From NCBI GenBank assembly GCA_022818135.1, contig JAFMSR010000010.1:8521337-8585336 (forward strand): 64,000 bases of DNA, in the 5' to 3' direction. The DNA is from Saxidomus purpurata (taxonomy: Eukaryota > Mollusca > Bivalvia > Venerida > Veneridae). How positions within the stretch are numbered: the first letter of the stretch is position 1; every line of letters begins with the position of its first letter. Of the stretch, positions 45,520-58,866 are shown piece after piece. The notes beneath the pieces were generated by a model. The model saw only the letters and a program-made list of their open reading frames with translations. It searched no databases and was not told where the DNA came from. Made by a program: the position numbers and the translations under genes.

Positions 45520-45600
45520 GTCAGTCTCCGTGGTGTAGTGGGTAAGCTGATGACCGCCTAATTTTACGAGTGGAGTTCAAATCCCGGTCAAACCCAATTT
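45520..45600 (+). repeat. tRNA-like sequence (SINE head or tRNA pseudogene)
   Basis: 'ctccgtggtgtagtgggtaa' (A box) and 'ggagttcaaatcccggtc' (B box) with tRNA-like spacing. The 5' and 3' ends do not form an acceptor stem, so a functional tRNA is unlikely. Confidence 0.5.
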
Positions 45601-45703
45601 TTTTATATAATTTTTCTTCCGTTTTTTTTTTCAGCTTTAAAACCACCATGATTTTAAATGTTTTCTGCAAATATTCATAAAATTTTTCATTCAAATCAAA
45701 CTA

Positions 45704-46100
45704 ATACACGACTTTACAGTTTCAAACGCGGCTGTTTCCCGTCTATTTTTATCGATTTTTATCGAGTAAAATGCTACCTACTACTTATCTCACAGTCTAT
45801 GTAAAAATTCCGATATATGATCAGGTTTAACAACTGATTTAATGGTTGTGGTTAAATAAAATGTATCAAATTGCATATATTTAGAAAGCTAAGATCGTAA
45901 GCTTTCCAATGATGCATATAGTGTGACAATATCACGAGCAACCATGTTAGACGGACAATTTACAAATAGCTTATTTTCTATTGATTATAAGCGTTAATAC
46001 ATTCAATTTACCCGAAATTCAAGGGAGATAACTCTTAACTTCACTCGATACGCTTCGGATATCTACGTTGTACAGTCTCGAAACTGTAAAGTCGTGCATA
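45704..46100. mobile_element. TIR element, about 400 bp
   Basis: 'acacgactttacagtttc' at 45706 is matched inverted by 'gaaactgtaaagtcgtgca' at 46080-46098. Interior AT-rich and non-coding. Confidence 0.65.
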
Positions 46101-49100
46101 ATGATTGCTTATCAAAAAGCTAATTTTAGCTGTTTAACGCTACACATGTACATTACTTGAGAACGTATAAAAAATGAGAAGCATTAATTTTCGTTAATTA
46201 ATAAACTATTTTCGGCGCCCTTTGTTGCTTTGCATCAATGGTATTCTTGTTTACTATTGTAATATTATAGGGAATTTAGTCATGCACGAGAATTGCAAGC
46301 ATAAAAACAGCTATAATTGAGGATAAACCATATAATGGTGACAAATTAGAGGCCTTTCTTTATGATAAAAGAGGGTTATATCTGTTACATATTGACTAGT
46401 ATTTTTTAGTAACTGAGTGACAAAATTACTTGTCATGCACTCCAAAACTGGCTGTTTTATTTACTGAAGGAAACCAACGTAATTCTTGTTCATGCAATGT
46501 CAATATTTTACACAGAAACAATGAATAAAAAGAATAAAAATTACTTTTCTTTTGGAGATGTATAAAATGTGTAGAGTTGGTATACACATTTTAAGCATGC
46601 ATGCCAAATATTAAATTGTTTTATGCAATAGTAAACAGGAAAATCCCATTTTATCATGTGTTTTGAATCGCTAAACACCTATACCAAAGAAACAATAATC
46701 AATATATGGCTATATTTTGCATTTGAAATATACCTAATGCCGGGAAGTTATGTCGACTAACTAGTCTAGCAAAATGGGCTGAAACATTTGAGCCATTTTC
46801 AAAACCAAATTAATTTTAGTATATGAACAAAGTATCTGACTTCAACTTATTTCAACATTTCTTATTCAAACACAAATAAAACATCTATAAGCCCGATTTA
46901 CCTTTACAATGTATGTACCTGTCCGAAGGTTCACATTAAAACAAACGCCAGCGACACTGTTTCACCATGAATATATTCTATGTCATTGATAGCTCAACTA
47001 AAATAAAGCACATTGGGGTAGCTCCTACTTTATGCTCAAATTTCACTGGAAAAATATCCAATCATGTAAGATACAAATATCTGAAGACTTAGGCAAATGA
47101 AATTTCAGCTAATCTTGCGCTGCTTGAACTTTGAAATGTCAAAGACAAACGATTAATGCACATAATTCATGTGTCGTTCCAGGATATGTCGAATATTATA
47201 ATTGATTGGTAAGATGGACATGCATCCGGTTTAACAAACCACATTGGGAAATGCGGCAATTAATCCCCGTTTCATTTGTCGCAATAATCATGCAATACAA
47301 GAACGATCGATGAGACAGGGGATTACTAACGGGAACAAATAAACTGTGGATGGAACAGACACGATAGCCCTAAATATTGAGGTATAAAATGCTTAACACC
47401 CGAGCTGGATATATGGACAATTTCATTCCAAAAACACAGGCAAGTCCGCTGAAAAATAGTTCGAAGCGGAGTAATATCTACAGTATAAATCGCAAGTTCG
47501 CAGAAATGCAATGATTTACCGACATAAACATTACATGCTACAAAAGTGTTCAATTTTGTACTTCAGACTGTGTATATATTTTACATACATTAGCGTACCG
47601 ACAGTTATCAACCTTGATGTCCTCCATTATCGGAAAACAATGTACTTTGGAACATTGTATAGGCGGGCATTTAATGCTCTAATGTTGCTTTGTGTAGTAG
47701 TGTGCTTCGTGTTTTTCTGTTTTCGTGTTTCTTTTGTTTTGTTTGAGCTTTTTTTCCAAATGACTATCGTTACGTATCTTCGATAGCGTATTCTCGAGTA
47801 GAAAAAATGTTTCCAAACGTTATCTGAATATAAAATAATTTTCGCTATTTATATCCGTATTTGGTCAATGTTTATTCTCGACTTAGCAGTGAAAATGCAA
47901 CAGATGTGAAAAAATGTGGCCAGTCATAAAGGGTGACAAAATTTTACATGGTAGTCAAAATACAAGTCAAGAAATTAGAAAAGTGAAATAAAAGTATATG
48001 TACAGAGTTGTATGAAACAAGTATGTTCGTAAATACATATAATTAGTTGTTTAAAGACCTAAAACAAGCCTTTATGCGTATAACGTCCCAAGATATAACA
48101 GTTATTGATTGCTGGTTAGTACCAGATGAAACAGAATCTAAAGGTATGACATTCTGGCATGTTCCTGTCCGTATATTTTCATTAAACGAAATGAAGTCAC
48201 TTTCGGTATGCACTAGCTACTTCAGGCTTGAAATAAACATCAGCACAGGTCAATTTTTCATTACCCGAACTGGAATCACTGTTAGTATGCACTTATCGAT
48301 TGCGGTTTCAAATAAACATCAGCACAGGTAAATATCAATATGGATGCTTTTAAGAATTTACTTTTTATGAGTTAAAATACTCGTTTATTGTGTGTGTACC
48401 ATCTGTGCCCGCGGGTTACACGGCTGATCTAACTGAAGTTATAAAATTCTGACTGACAGTAGTTTCTTCAATCTAAACACTAGCTGTTTAGTACTACAGT
48501 TTGCGCTGTATCACTGCAAGTTCATTTACAAAATTGCAATCTGAAACACAAGTTTGCGAGAATTGCAAAACAGTTTTCATTTCCTTGAAATTGACTTTCA
48601 CCTTGTTATCATATGTTAACGTCTTGGATTTGAGTAGTTAAGTCTCTTCGAGTTGAGCGTTTCAAAGCTCACTTAAGTAATTAAACATAATTGAGAATTG
48701 ACACAAATGGAGTGAACATGTTCACATCTTAGAGTGAACATTTCAGTATTGCCTGCCTAAACTTTATTTACACATGCCAATACAACCGTCCCACCAGTAC
48801 TTTCAGTGCTTTGATTGTAGCTCTTATTATGATAAGTATATTATTATTTCGTCAGGCTTCCTGCAGATGTCTTCGTGTCGCTTTGTATAATTCGGATTCT
48901 ACTTATATCATTTATTTGATCTAAGGTAGCAGCTGATAAAAGCTAGAGTTTCGTTCTCTTCAATCTTCAAATGTGTTTATCTTTTTTATTATGTTTAAAA
49001 AGTACACCCAGCTATACATTTTCGGCAATTTCTTTTCGCAAACAAAACAAGCGATATTTTTACATGTAATGCATATATGATTACAAAAAGATACAGGTCA

Positions 49101-49738
49101 CTAAATGTAATGAAAATTCTTACGGTATTTTAAAAAAGACTCACAGCTAGAGATAAGCCCCGATACCCGTTCTTCCCGGCTTGCAAATATTATTGTTAAA
49201 ATTGTATGACCAATATTATATGGCGAGGAGGTACTGTCTTCTATGAAAGCACATGTAAAACAAAAACTCAATCTGAAGACAGAAATTAAAGTTATATGAA
49301 CCAGTTATCTCATGAAGGGAATAGTGTATAAAATGCAGCAAAACATTTTGGTAATCGGGCTTACCCTAAGCTGCAAGCCTTGTACAAACATTGATAATAG
49401 GTATGACATTTTATTGTATTTATTGGCATGTTTCTTTTTGTAATAGCAAGCATGATCATTAGTCTTGTTCAATATAGATATATTTATACTTAGAAGTGAC
49501 CTTTATAAAATGTATAGGTTTGTATACTTTCAACATACAGTAAACAAAATAAACACCTTTAAAGATTTTGGCGAATGAAATTCTAGCTGTTGTCAGCGGC
49601 TACCGTAAATGCGTTACTTTTTGGTGCAGGGTAGGAACGAATATGTGTAATGTCTTAATGTTTAGGAAGTGAATTCTACGTGCAGTCGTTTTTGATATCA
49701 CCAAGAATTTGTTTTTCAAAAGAACAATCATACGCCGA
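46101..49738. other. Intergenic DNA, no gene recognised
   Basis: AT-rich. A direct repeat 'aaataaacatcagcacaggt' occurs twice about 77 bases apart (near 48232 and 48310). Open frames at 47326-47786 and 48047-48331 show no family motif and lack splice or promoter support. Confidence 0.5.
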
Positions 49739-50931
49739 GAATACTCTACGGCGGCACAGAGGTGACATGTGTATGTTTTTATTTATCTCGGAGGCACGAC
49801 ATACTATGTCGTGCGCACGAGATAATTAAGTCGTGGCACGAGTTACTAAGTCGTGCGCACAAGATATGTGTCGCACGAGATACTATGTCGTGCTCACGAG
49901 ATAATTAAGTCGTGCGCACGAGTTACTATGTCGTGCGCACGAGTTACTAAGTCAGTCAAATCAGTTCCCTACATTGACTTAATTATCTCGTGCGCACGAC
50001 GTAGTATCTTGTGTGCACGACTTAGTAACTCGTGCGCACGACTTAGTAACTCGTGCGCACGACTTAATTATCTCGTGTGCATGACTTAATTATCTCGTGC
50101 GCACGACATAGTATCTCTTGCGCACGACTTAGTAACTCGTGCGCACGACTTAGTATGTCGTGCGCACGAGATACAGTCGACTCTCGAAAGTTCGAACCCG
50201 GATAATTGGAACACCCCCGATTATTCGAACACATCGTCGGGTCCCGAATTTTTTCCTTCTTAATTCAATGTGTTCTACTCCGGTTAATCGGAACCCGGAT
50301 AATCGGAACTTTCGAACTGATGTTATTGTCCGCTCATTAATAAAATAGTGTGAATAACTCCGGAAAATTCGAACAGTGTCGTTCGTTAATTGATCAATCA
50401 GCCGGCCGCATATTTTTTCACCTCGTGAAAATTGAGCAGGTGCCAGCTTGATTGAGTAAATATCGTCACTTGGTAATAATATAGGATATGTGTATTTGTT
50501 TGCCGTTATCTTTTCCTGTCATGTAATGTGCTATTAGTAAGATAAATGAGCTATAATGTTATATAATTATGCTTAATGTGCTATTATCTTGATTGATTTG
50601 TGCTCTGATTTATCTCTACTCACTTCTTGTAAATATGTTTCTGTATCGTAGCTAAATTATGAAAAATAAAAAAATTGAAATAAACATGCTTGTTTTTGTT
50701 TTTCTTCATTTGAAAGTAATCGAGTACGTTCCTACACAGGTTTTAGTACGCTTCACTCTAGACTGAACGGTCTTTAGTACCATCTCCAATATGGCCAACA
50801 TGCTTACTCCGGAAAGTTCGAACTACCGATAATTCGAACAAATTTTGCTTCCCCGAGGGTGTTCGAGTTTTCGAGAGTCGACTGTAAATAAAAACATACA
50901 CATGTCACCTCTGTGCCACCGTAATACTCCC
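49739..50931. mobile_element. TIR element with palindromic 'cacgag/ctcgtg' core, carrying a nested insertion
   Basis: Left end 49739-49786 ('ggcacagaggtgacatgtgt') matches the right end 50884-50931 inverted over about 46 bases. Between 49780 and 50170, 'actaagtcgtgcgcacgag' units run one way and then the other around about 49965. The right arm is separated from the core by the pogo-like element at 50174-50884. Confidence 0.85.
50174..50884. mobile_element. pogo/Tigger-like non-autonomous element, 711 bp, TA target site
   Basis: Left end 'cagtcgactctcgaaagttc', right end 'tcgagagtcgactg' (inverted), with TA on both sides (50172-50173 and 50885-50886). Subterminal 'cggataat(t/c)ggaac' blocks repeat. 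No transposase was found. Confidence 0.87.
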
Positions 50932-53900
50932 TATTAAACACATAAAAATGCAGTACACCATAAAGATACTTTTGATAGTTGTATCGAATCTGTACCGAAT
51001 TGTGACATCGCTTTGCAATTTTAAGTAGTTTACACACTAATATATACCCAATGCAGTGGGTATCATAAATGTGTGTTTTTTAAGGTATTAACTAAGGTTT
51101 CATCTATTGTAATCTTCTAACTTCTGCCATGCCCTAGAAAAACGAATGAAGTGGGATATGTCTCTAACTTTAGACGCCGTATGATGTATCACGGGGTACA
51201 TCGGCAGCTAATGGTCGGATGTGGTGGCTTTATTGCTCCAACTCCTCGGCGTATATAGTTCTTATCATTTTAGAAATGTAGATACTAGTTATGCTGGAAA
51301 TTTCACCCAAGTATCTGGATATATTTTAAATACACTAGTTAACCCCCTTTGTGATTCATTGAACAAACTTAACATACAGTACAATATGTACCTTTCATAA
51401 CAATATAAAAGTAAAACAACAATTAAGGGAAGAACATTTAGCTATAGGTATTCCAACAATCTTTATCTTAATTTAATATGTTACAAATTAATCTGACATA
51501 AAAGTTATCTAAAGGAAAGAATAGCGCATCGCGTATTTCAGTGTAGGACAAGACTTTGTAACAATGAAATAATGTTTGGTCCATTGCATGCACGAAATGT
51601 ATTGTTTTCTCACGCAAGTGTCTTTTGAGTTGGATGTAGCAATTTTTCCTTAATTAGAATATGTGGGAGTTTGGTATGAGGAGTGGAAAGGTCGTAAGTA
51701 CGTATAAATGAGTCTCTGTGTTGAACGTTTAGCTAATTGTTAAGTCTATTGCCAGAATTGTTTATAGAATGAAATACGTTTACACGAGCGTTTTCATACA
51801 CTTTGGACAACTGTTTTTAGTGAGACTATGTGTAAGAAGGGTGGCGCGGTGGTCGAGGAGATATCCCAGGGTCGGCCGGGACTATAAACTATAAAAGCAA
51901 AAAGTGTAAGTAACATTAAAATACGTTTAGTTAAACATGAGGTGAAGTGGACTGTAATACGTGCTTCGTACGGATAAATTTTATAGACGTGTTTTTTGCT
52001 ATTCGAAGTCTCTACAACAGTGCATTGATAAAAAAGCTTTGTGACCTTATATTGCAGTTCTTTGTCTTATGACAAAAGTATGTGACCATAAAACCGTGAT
52101 TCAACATGTTACTTAAGTCATAATGTCTTTATAAGATTAATTCCCATACATGTGAGAGGACTGTGGTAATGCAGCAATGATTTGTGGTAGATCTGTTACC
52201 CGCATCGTTGTTCATAAGGAACGTTTAAACTAGGACATTTATGTTATGGTAAAAAGAAAGTTTTAAAAATGCAAATTAGGCATTCAGTTGCAGTCGTTCA
52301 TCATAAGAACCATATAAAGTAGGGCAATTAATGTAATATAAATTTCAAATGAATTTTAAATAAAATAAATAAAAAGCACTAGTGCGAAATACCTGAAAGA
52401 TGCCGCAAATTGACTACAAAAGTCACCAGAAACCAAACAAGTTAAAGGTCGATGTAATATCTTTCCTTGAAAAAATATTAAATATGTTACAATAAACTTC
52501 AAGATATTTTTGTATCATTTTTTATCACCATTGACAAATCTGTAAACAAGAAGTTTAATGCATTGACTATGATGACTAATTCTACCAGGATAAGCTTTTG
52601 TTTCAAGCCTATGTTGCTCTTTAATGGTGTAATGTTATACTTTTGAAATAATAAGACTCATTTTCTGATGTAGATTTACATGATAGACCGTTTTACGAAA
52701 CATCGGGTCTATTATAAGTAAGTAAATTTAATGCATCAGTTTATATAACGTCAACTGACACAATTTCCTTTTGAAAATACTATATAGAGGGCTCCGATCA
52801 CGCACACCGTCCACGACATGAATATATTATATGAAATGTAAGTTGTTTACGATGACTTTGCAAAGTTTTATAGACTATTTTTATCTAACAGGTACTGCAT
52901 TCATGCATAATGTTTAATTTGCGACATTGTACTTTAGATTTTTAAAGCTATTTGCAAGTTGTCAAAATATTTACAAAAATGTCAGTACTTCATATTTGCG
53001 ACATATCTAAAGTTAACAACATTCCATCGTTTCTCTGCTACCCGAAACCACGAAACCTTAAAATACAAAATATGCACTTTGAATGTAATCCAAAATTTTA
53101 TTTTCCTATAGATATACTTTTACTTTCATTCAGTATCGTTTGCTTATGTTTATTTTCAAGGTTGATCTTGTTTTCTGATTACCTATATAATGTAGAAAAG
53201 TGACAAGCGTAACCTGTTTGAAAAAGTCGACGTTTACAACGGGGAAATGTACTATTTCGTAAAGCTTGGAACCCGCAGATCGTGTCCAACTCCCCCCACC
53301 CCCCTTTTTATGTTTCAGGTTCCCTATCTTATTTCTTAAATCAAATATAGATACATATATACATGTATATCGATAGATCTTATCTTCGTTCCTTCGATTT
53401 AGTCTATTATATTTCATTTGTTCTTAACATTTAAGTGGACATTTTGTTTCTTCTTTTTCATTTCTAGTTTCTGTTTCTCCTTGTGCAGGACAAATCAACA
53501 TTACAAAAAAGCTCAAGTGCATCTGTTTCAGTGTCGGTTTAAAAGTCGCCAGAGTTTATGACCATTGCTTTCGGAATGTCACCTCAAGCTATTTCTGTGT
53601 CAATCCAGATGCCTCCTCCGCGATACAAAAGTTGAAAAAGTGTCCGAGTATATGTCTCGCCATATAGCTAAATCTTTACATGAATTTACTGACTGTCATT
53701 TTGTGACATATTTATTTGACAATTTCATCATGGAACTAACAAGTTCAATTTCAAATGCAAAATAAGAAGTGTCCTTCGGAGATACGGTGCTTTTCACTCC
53801 ACGCAAGTGCGCTATTGAGGAAATTTCAATGCTTTCGAACTGTTTATGGTTGTTTTAAAGTGATTTTTCAAACGTACAGAAATATCGTACCCCATTTAGC

Positions 53901-54046
53901 TGCATAAGTTCAATTTGAAAAGTAATGGCACGCCTTAATTAACAACGCTATATCATAAGCACATTTGGATATATTTTATAAAACATTTCAGTTGTTTTAA
54001 CTGATATTGGTATGTATGTAAACTAGAAATATGTCCCAGTTGTAGT
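50932..54046. other. Intergenic DNA, nothing recognised
   Basis: No exon-like sequence, RNA gene or clear repeat on either strand. A short C-run lies near 53290. Confidence 0.45.
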
Positions 54047-54277
54047 CCGTGCAATAGGGTGGCACAGATGTGACATGCACTACTTTTTTTTAATTGCACT
54101 TCTCTTTTTGATGTCGTTCACACGAGATACTTACTCGAGGGAACGACTAAGTATGTCGTGGTAACGAGTTACTAAGTCGTGGGAACGACATAAAAAAAGA
54201 GAAGTGCAATTTTTTTTTAAAGTATTGCATTTAAAAAAAAAGTATTGCATTTAAAAAAAGGAAGAGGGTGAAGATTG

Positions 54278-54320
54278 GGGGGGGGGGGGGGGGGGGGGGG
54301 GGGATGGGATAGGGGGGGGG
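54278..54320. repeat. G-homopolymer tract
   Basis: A run of more than 20 G, a short break, then nine more G. True length may differ from the assembly because such runs are error-prone. Confidence 0.95.
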
Positions 54321-54326
54321 ACATAG

Positions 54327-54755
54327 TTAGTCTGGTGTAACCTGCCCCTACCCATACGGTACGGGTCAGGCAAAGCTCAATAATGGCGGCGCCCACACTA
54401 TCAAATTTTTACATTGAGTTAATAGGGGGTTTTATGTAGGAGTTGATCTTTCAAAAAACCTTGCAGTATGTGATTTGTCAACACAAACCCATTGTTAATT
54501 GCTAATAATATTTGATTGACCAGCAAAATATATTATAACGAGAAATAAACAACAGGAAAAATAGCCGTGTTTTCGGACGTGGTAGATATTCATTGGCATT
54601 TCGGATATTTAGTCTGTATACTATTATGTTCGCAGCTGTTCTATATATAGGAATTGAATATAAACAGTATACTTTTGAGCATACACTGGGCGCCGCCATT
54701 ATTGAGCTTTGCCTGACGTACTGTAGCATGCCAGTACGACAGGGAACCAGACTAA
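54327..54755. mobile_element. MITE with about 70-bp TIRs and 8-bp target-site duplication
   Basis: Left end 'ttagtctggt' and right end 'accagactaa'. The inner TIR 'caggcaaagctcaataatgg' is matched inverted near 54690-54715. GGACATAG flanks both sides (54319-54326 and 54756-54763). An 8-bp duplication suits hAT-like elements. Inserted into the palindromic element. Confidence 0.9.
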
Positions 54756-55002
54756 GGACATAGTAAGTCGTTCCCACGACATAGCTAACTCGTTACCACG
54801 ACATAGCTATCTCGTTCCCACGAAATAGTCAGCCAATCAAGCTATGTCGACTTACTGTCAACACAAACCGTTTTACATTTGTGAGGCCTGCATAACCAGA
54901 CTTTAGAAGTAAGTAAAGTGATGTGACAATTATTAATGATGCAGCCTTTGACTAGTGCTAGGATTTCTTGTTTTCTAGCCTTTCATTTATTCCCTCTTCA
55001 TT

Positions 55003-55169
55003 GTAGCCACACATGTACAAGAATTACAGACAAGTGGAAGAAAGTACAGGAACATATTGTAGCCACACATTACAAGAAGTACGGACAAGTTGAAGAAAGT
55101 ACATGAACATATTGTAGCCACACATGTACAAGACTTACAGACAGGTGGAAGAAAGTACATGAACTTATT
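55003..55169. repeat. Tandem repeat, three units of about 56 bp
   Basis: 'attgtagccacacatgtaca' starts each unit and 'gaagaaagtacatgaac' ends it. Confidence 0.9.
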
Positions 55170-55689
55170 CTATTACCATTGCTGACATAGTAACCGGAAC
55201 TGGCTGCTTGCTATATGAAGTTAATTATTTTTTTCTGAAAGTTAAATTTCCCTCTAAAGTGACGTCACAAGTTTACGACAGACATTTGTCACGGGTTTAT
55301 AATGCTAAGTTGAAAACAGCAGCTTCTAAAACATATTAAACATAGTAACCTAAATAGCACTTAATCAATGTTAGCAATTTCGGATGAAAAACAAGAGAAA
55401 CTGAATAAATTGGGTTCAAAATTAAGTTTTGAAAACGGGGCGTATCTAATAGTGTGTCTAATTTGCATTTTAACTGAATCTGAGATTTCTCATAAATCTT
55501 CTAATTTTAGCCGATTTCATAAATTCTTTCAACAGTGTGCTTGTATTAACAATCTCAATTATCATGTCATCCTCAGTTATATTCTGATTTGCGTTCCGCT
55601 AAGTGCATACAAACAAATGTTTTGTAATAAAGAAATAATAAATGTGTCCCTGTAATTTGTCGTTGTATAGAATGCAGTGAGGAGTTTGA

Positions 55690-55745
55690 ATGCGTAGTAA
55701 TTAAGTCACGAGTGCGTAGCACGAGTGATTTAATTTCTCGCGTTC
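55690..55745. repeat. Palindromic 'tcacgagtgcgtagcacgagtga' repeat
   Basis: Near-perfect dyad centred about 55715, with 'aattaagt' and 'atttaatt' on the outside; a common fold-back type in bivalve DNA (general impression). Confidence 0.5.
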
Positions 55746-57057
55746 GAACGACCTATTTGACGATGAAATATTGACACGTATTTATTATTTCGATTCTAAC
55801 ACGTTGTTTTCTTTGAATACTATCCCGAACTATATTCAACTCGTAGCAGTACACCATTGTAACGCGGCGATTGGGCGCGCTTGTTTACATACGTTACGTC
55901 ATTACGTCATGTCGCGGCGCGTCTTCCTTGGAAAAACGTGCTAAAATACACCCCTTTCCCTATATATTGATATAGGAAACACAGCCACTCGTGTTAGAAT
56001 TATGCACAACTGCCAAAAAAGACACTTCTTCGTTTAATTAAACACGGCTTTGATAAGGAGTTGGGGGCAAAGCTTGTTCTAAATGCATCAGTAATATTAT
56101 CAAAGTCACTGTTCGTTTCTCAGGTATCACCAGTAGGGCATTTACTCTTCAAAGGATATAATTTTATTCGATGATATTTAAACCATCACATCTTTTTTAC
56201 ACCAAAACTCAAACTGTTACACCTGCGGTGATATATTCAATTCAACTCAGTATTTTATTAATTTAAAGTCTCTTTCATGTTCACTTCAAATTTCATCATC
56301 GTATCACAGCACTTTATGAATTCAGACTTTATACAGTGTGCAAGTCAGGTAACCATTGCTAATCTATAACTAAAAACTGCCATAGAATGAAACAAGAGTT
56401 ACAAACTGAAAAGAAAAACGGCACTACTGTGCATGTAAAAAATGGCCTTAAAATCGAATATCACCCTTGATCAGATCAAGGATGAAACTGATTAGCAATG
56501 ATTACCTAAACTTAGTCTCATCATGTATATGATAAGCATTTACAATATATGAGATAAAATCATACTCATAATTAGCTATGCGAATGTTAAAATATTGGTA
56601 ACATTTGAGTCATGATCTACAGTACAGTATTTTCTTTTAATTAAAATAGTATGGCAGGTTTCGGCAGATATAGATGAGATTTTCATCACTGAATATTTTA
56701 ACAATTTTCTCTTCATCAGACATATTTTGGTTGGCTATTGACAAGTTACTGATTGCAGAGTCTAGGTCTTTCCTGGTATCAATTTCAAAGTACATGTTTT
56801 CATCCTCTACAATGTCATGACAGTTAAAACAGGTTCTATTAACTAAATCAATAATCTCATATCTGCCTGTTTCTATTCAGACGTGATATATGAAAGTTTT
56901 AACCTTTGGCCATGAAGGCAGTAAATTCTCAGTTTCGCAGTGTTGTTAAAGTACGCACATCCTAAGATTTCTGATCTAAGCTTTCTTATAGATCCAGTTT
57001 AATTTATGTTATGTGAATGTAAAGAATTAATTGAAATGTAACCGTCAACAGTACTTT

Positions 57058-57130
57058 GCCATGAGCTGGATTCGAACTCAGGTCGTCCAGTATCATAAGC
57101 GGACACTCTACCACGTCGCCATAAGAGCTA
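57058..57130 (-). repeat. tRNA-like sequence
   Basis: On the minus strand 'ggcgacgtggtagagtgtcc' and 'ctgagttcgaatccagctca' give boxes A and B. Stem pairing is partial. More likely a tRNA-derived repeat than a tRNA gene. Confidence 0.45.
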
Positions 57131-57584
57131 GCTCAATGGCAAGGAAGTACATGGGCTGTATTATACTTCTACTACATATATTACAGCCTTTGATGATTAT
57201 TTTACGATTGGAATGCACATGACAAGCGTTGTTTAGGATAAAACTGTTTTACCTTTACATATAGCCGTACCATTCACAACTTACATTGAATATTTAATGT
57301 CATGCCTTTTAAAATAAAGTTAATGGCAAATCCCGGGAAACGGCTTGACAACTGAACTAAATAGTTTTATTTTTAACTGCTCTTGTTTTCTTTGAGCTCT
57401 GCGAAGGAGCGCGTTACTCTTGATTTTGCGAGAAAATATACGTGTAAATATATTGCCGCGTTGCAATGCCGAAAATATGATATAAATAAGTCTCTGTCTC
57501 GTAGCAATAATTAGTGATAAATATTGATATTTTAAACATTTCGTATTTAATGTTCAATTTTTATTCACAATACTGTTATGTATT

Positions 57585-57630
57585 ATACAATTATGGACTT
57601 TTTAGGCATTGAAGTCCATAATTGTGTAGT
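57585..57630. repeat. Perfect hairpin, 14-base arms
   Basis: 'acaattatggactt' and 'aagtccataattgt' around an 11-base loop. Confidence 0.85.
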
Positions 57631-58789
57631 ATTGTTTTATGTTTGCTGGTGGAGTTAAGTTTAGAAAAACATGTTTATATAAAAGTATGCTTTTCTGTTC
57701 CACGGGAGGAAATAAACAACATTAAAACTAGACATTTTTGGTTAGGTAGCTTTTGAAACATTAAAAGGGAATGAATATAAGGAACGAGGTACAGCTCAAG
57801 TTTTATTTGTCATTATAATAGGGTACATTTGCTAATATTACCAAGGTCATAATGAAAACCTACTTAAATTGCACGCATCATGTGTTTCTAATTTTTTTTA
57901 CATCTTTTCGTCTGGCTTACCGACTCGCATTCATTCAGACTGAATATCCGACAAGCTTGACAAATTGTTCAACAAACACCAGAAAGATGAAAATTATATT
58001 ATGATAGATATAATAATATACTAAAGTCCCAGGATCTCTTTAAATTTACTGCAATAGTTACATAAATGTATTTATTGATAGAACCATGTTATATTCACTC
58101 TTAAACAATGTTGACATATGCCTTTCTTTCGTATTCAATTTGTTTTGTTTTTTTTCATGAAAAAGTTACTAAAAAGCCCCTTCCTTATTTTTTTCAGTAT
58201 CATTGAAAAAAAAAAACACTGCGGTATGTTTCTGGTATGTACTTATCGATTTAAAAAAGTTAGGAATGTTTTTGGTACAAATAAAGGTCCTTTCTATATT
58301 TTGATACCTATGTCAGTATGGTATAGGTATTACAGTGTTTACAACTTATTTCCTTCCTCCTTATACTTTCGACAAGTTGATGCCGTGGATTCCTTACCGT
58401 TGAAAGTCCTTCAAAGTAACACCAGGCCATTTGGCTGCCATTGTGATTATGTTAAGGACGGCGTTTCAAAATGACATCTTAAACATGTTTAAAATTGACT
58501 TGATATCAGATTTATATTATTCGGATCCTTTGAAAAGCTGGACAAATTGATGTACCCGGTATTATTGTCAATATTTTAAAACTACTGTAATGCGCCGTGT
58601 AGTTAAATGTTACTTTATTTACACTGTCCCGTGACTTTGGAACATGGTGGGGGTAAGAGTGAGGTTGGGTGCGCACCATAAACCGGTTTAAGCTCCCCAG
58701 TGGTGTTTTTGCCACTGACCGTTCCAAGGCGGTGCCCCACTGTGTTCCTTTAATTGTTCGTTTTGTCCTCGTGTGTTTGCTTTGTATGC

Positions 58790-58866
58790 TAGTGTGTGTT
58801 GGTAGTGTATATGTGTGTGTGTACATGATTGTGAGTGTGTGTCGTGTGTGTGTGTGTGTGTTGGTG
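58790..58866. repeat. Interrupted (GT)n microsatellite
   Basis: GT-rich over about 75 bases. It causes long apparent frames on both strands from 58512 to 59072 that I do not regard as genes. Confidence 0.9.

Larger units (their letters stand above)
54047..54850. mobile_element. Second 'cacgag'-type palindromic element, disrupted
   Basis: Begins 'ggtggcacagatgtgacatg', like the end of 49739-50931, and has an inverted pair 'ttgcacttctctttttgatg' / 'aaaaagagaagtgcaa'. 'cgttcccacgacatagc' units continue after the MITE at 54327-54755. The poly-G tract and that MITE split it. Confidence 0.65.

Noticed and set aside
49780..50170. CRISPR-like array
   Set aside because: Repeats alternate in orientation, there are no unique spacers of constant length, and the DNA is clearly from an animal.
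53130..53417. 95-codon minus-strand frame
   Set aside because: Low-complexity content with a Gly run from a C tract; no motif and no neighbouring exon.
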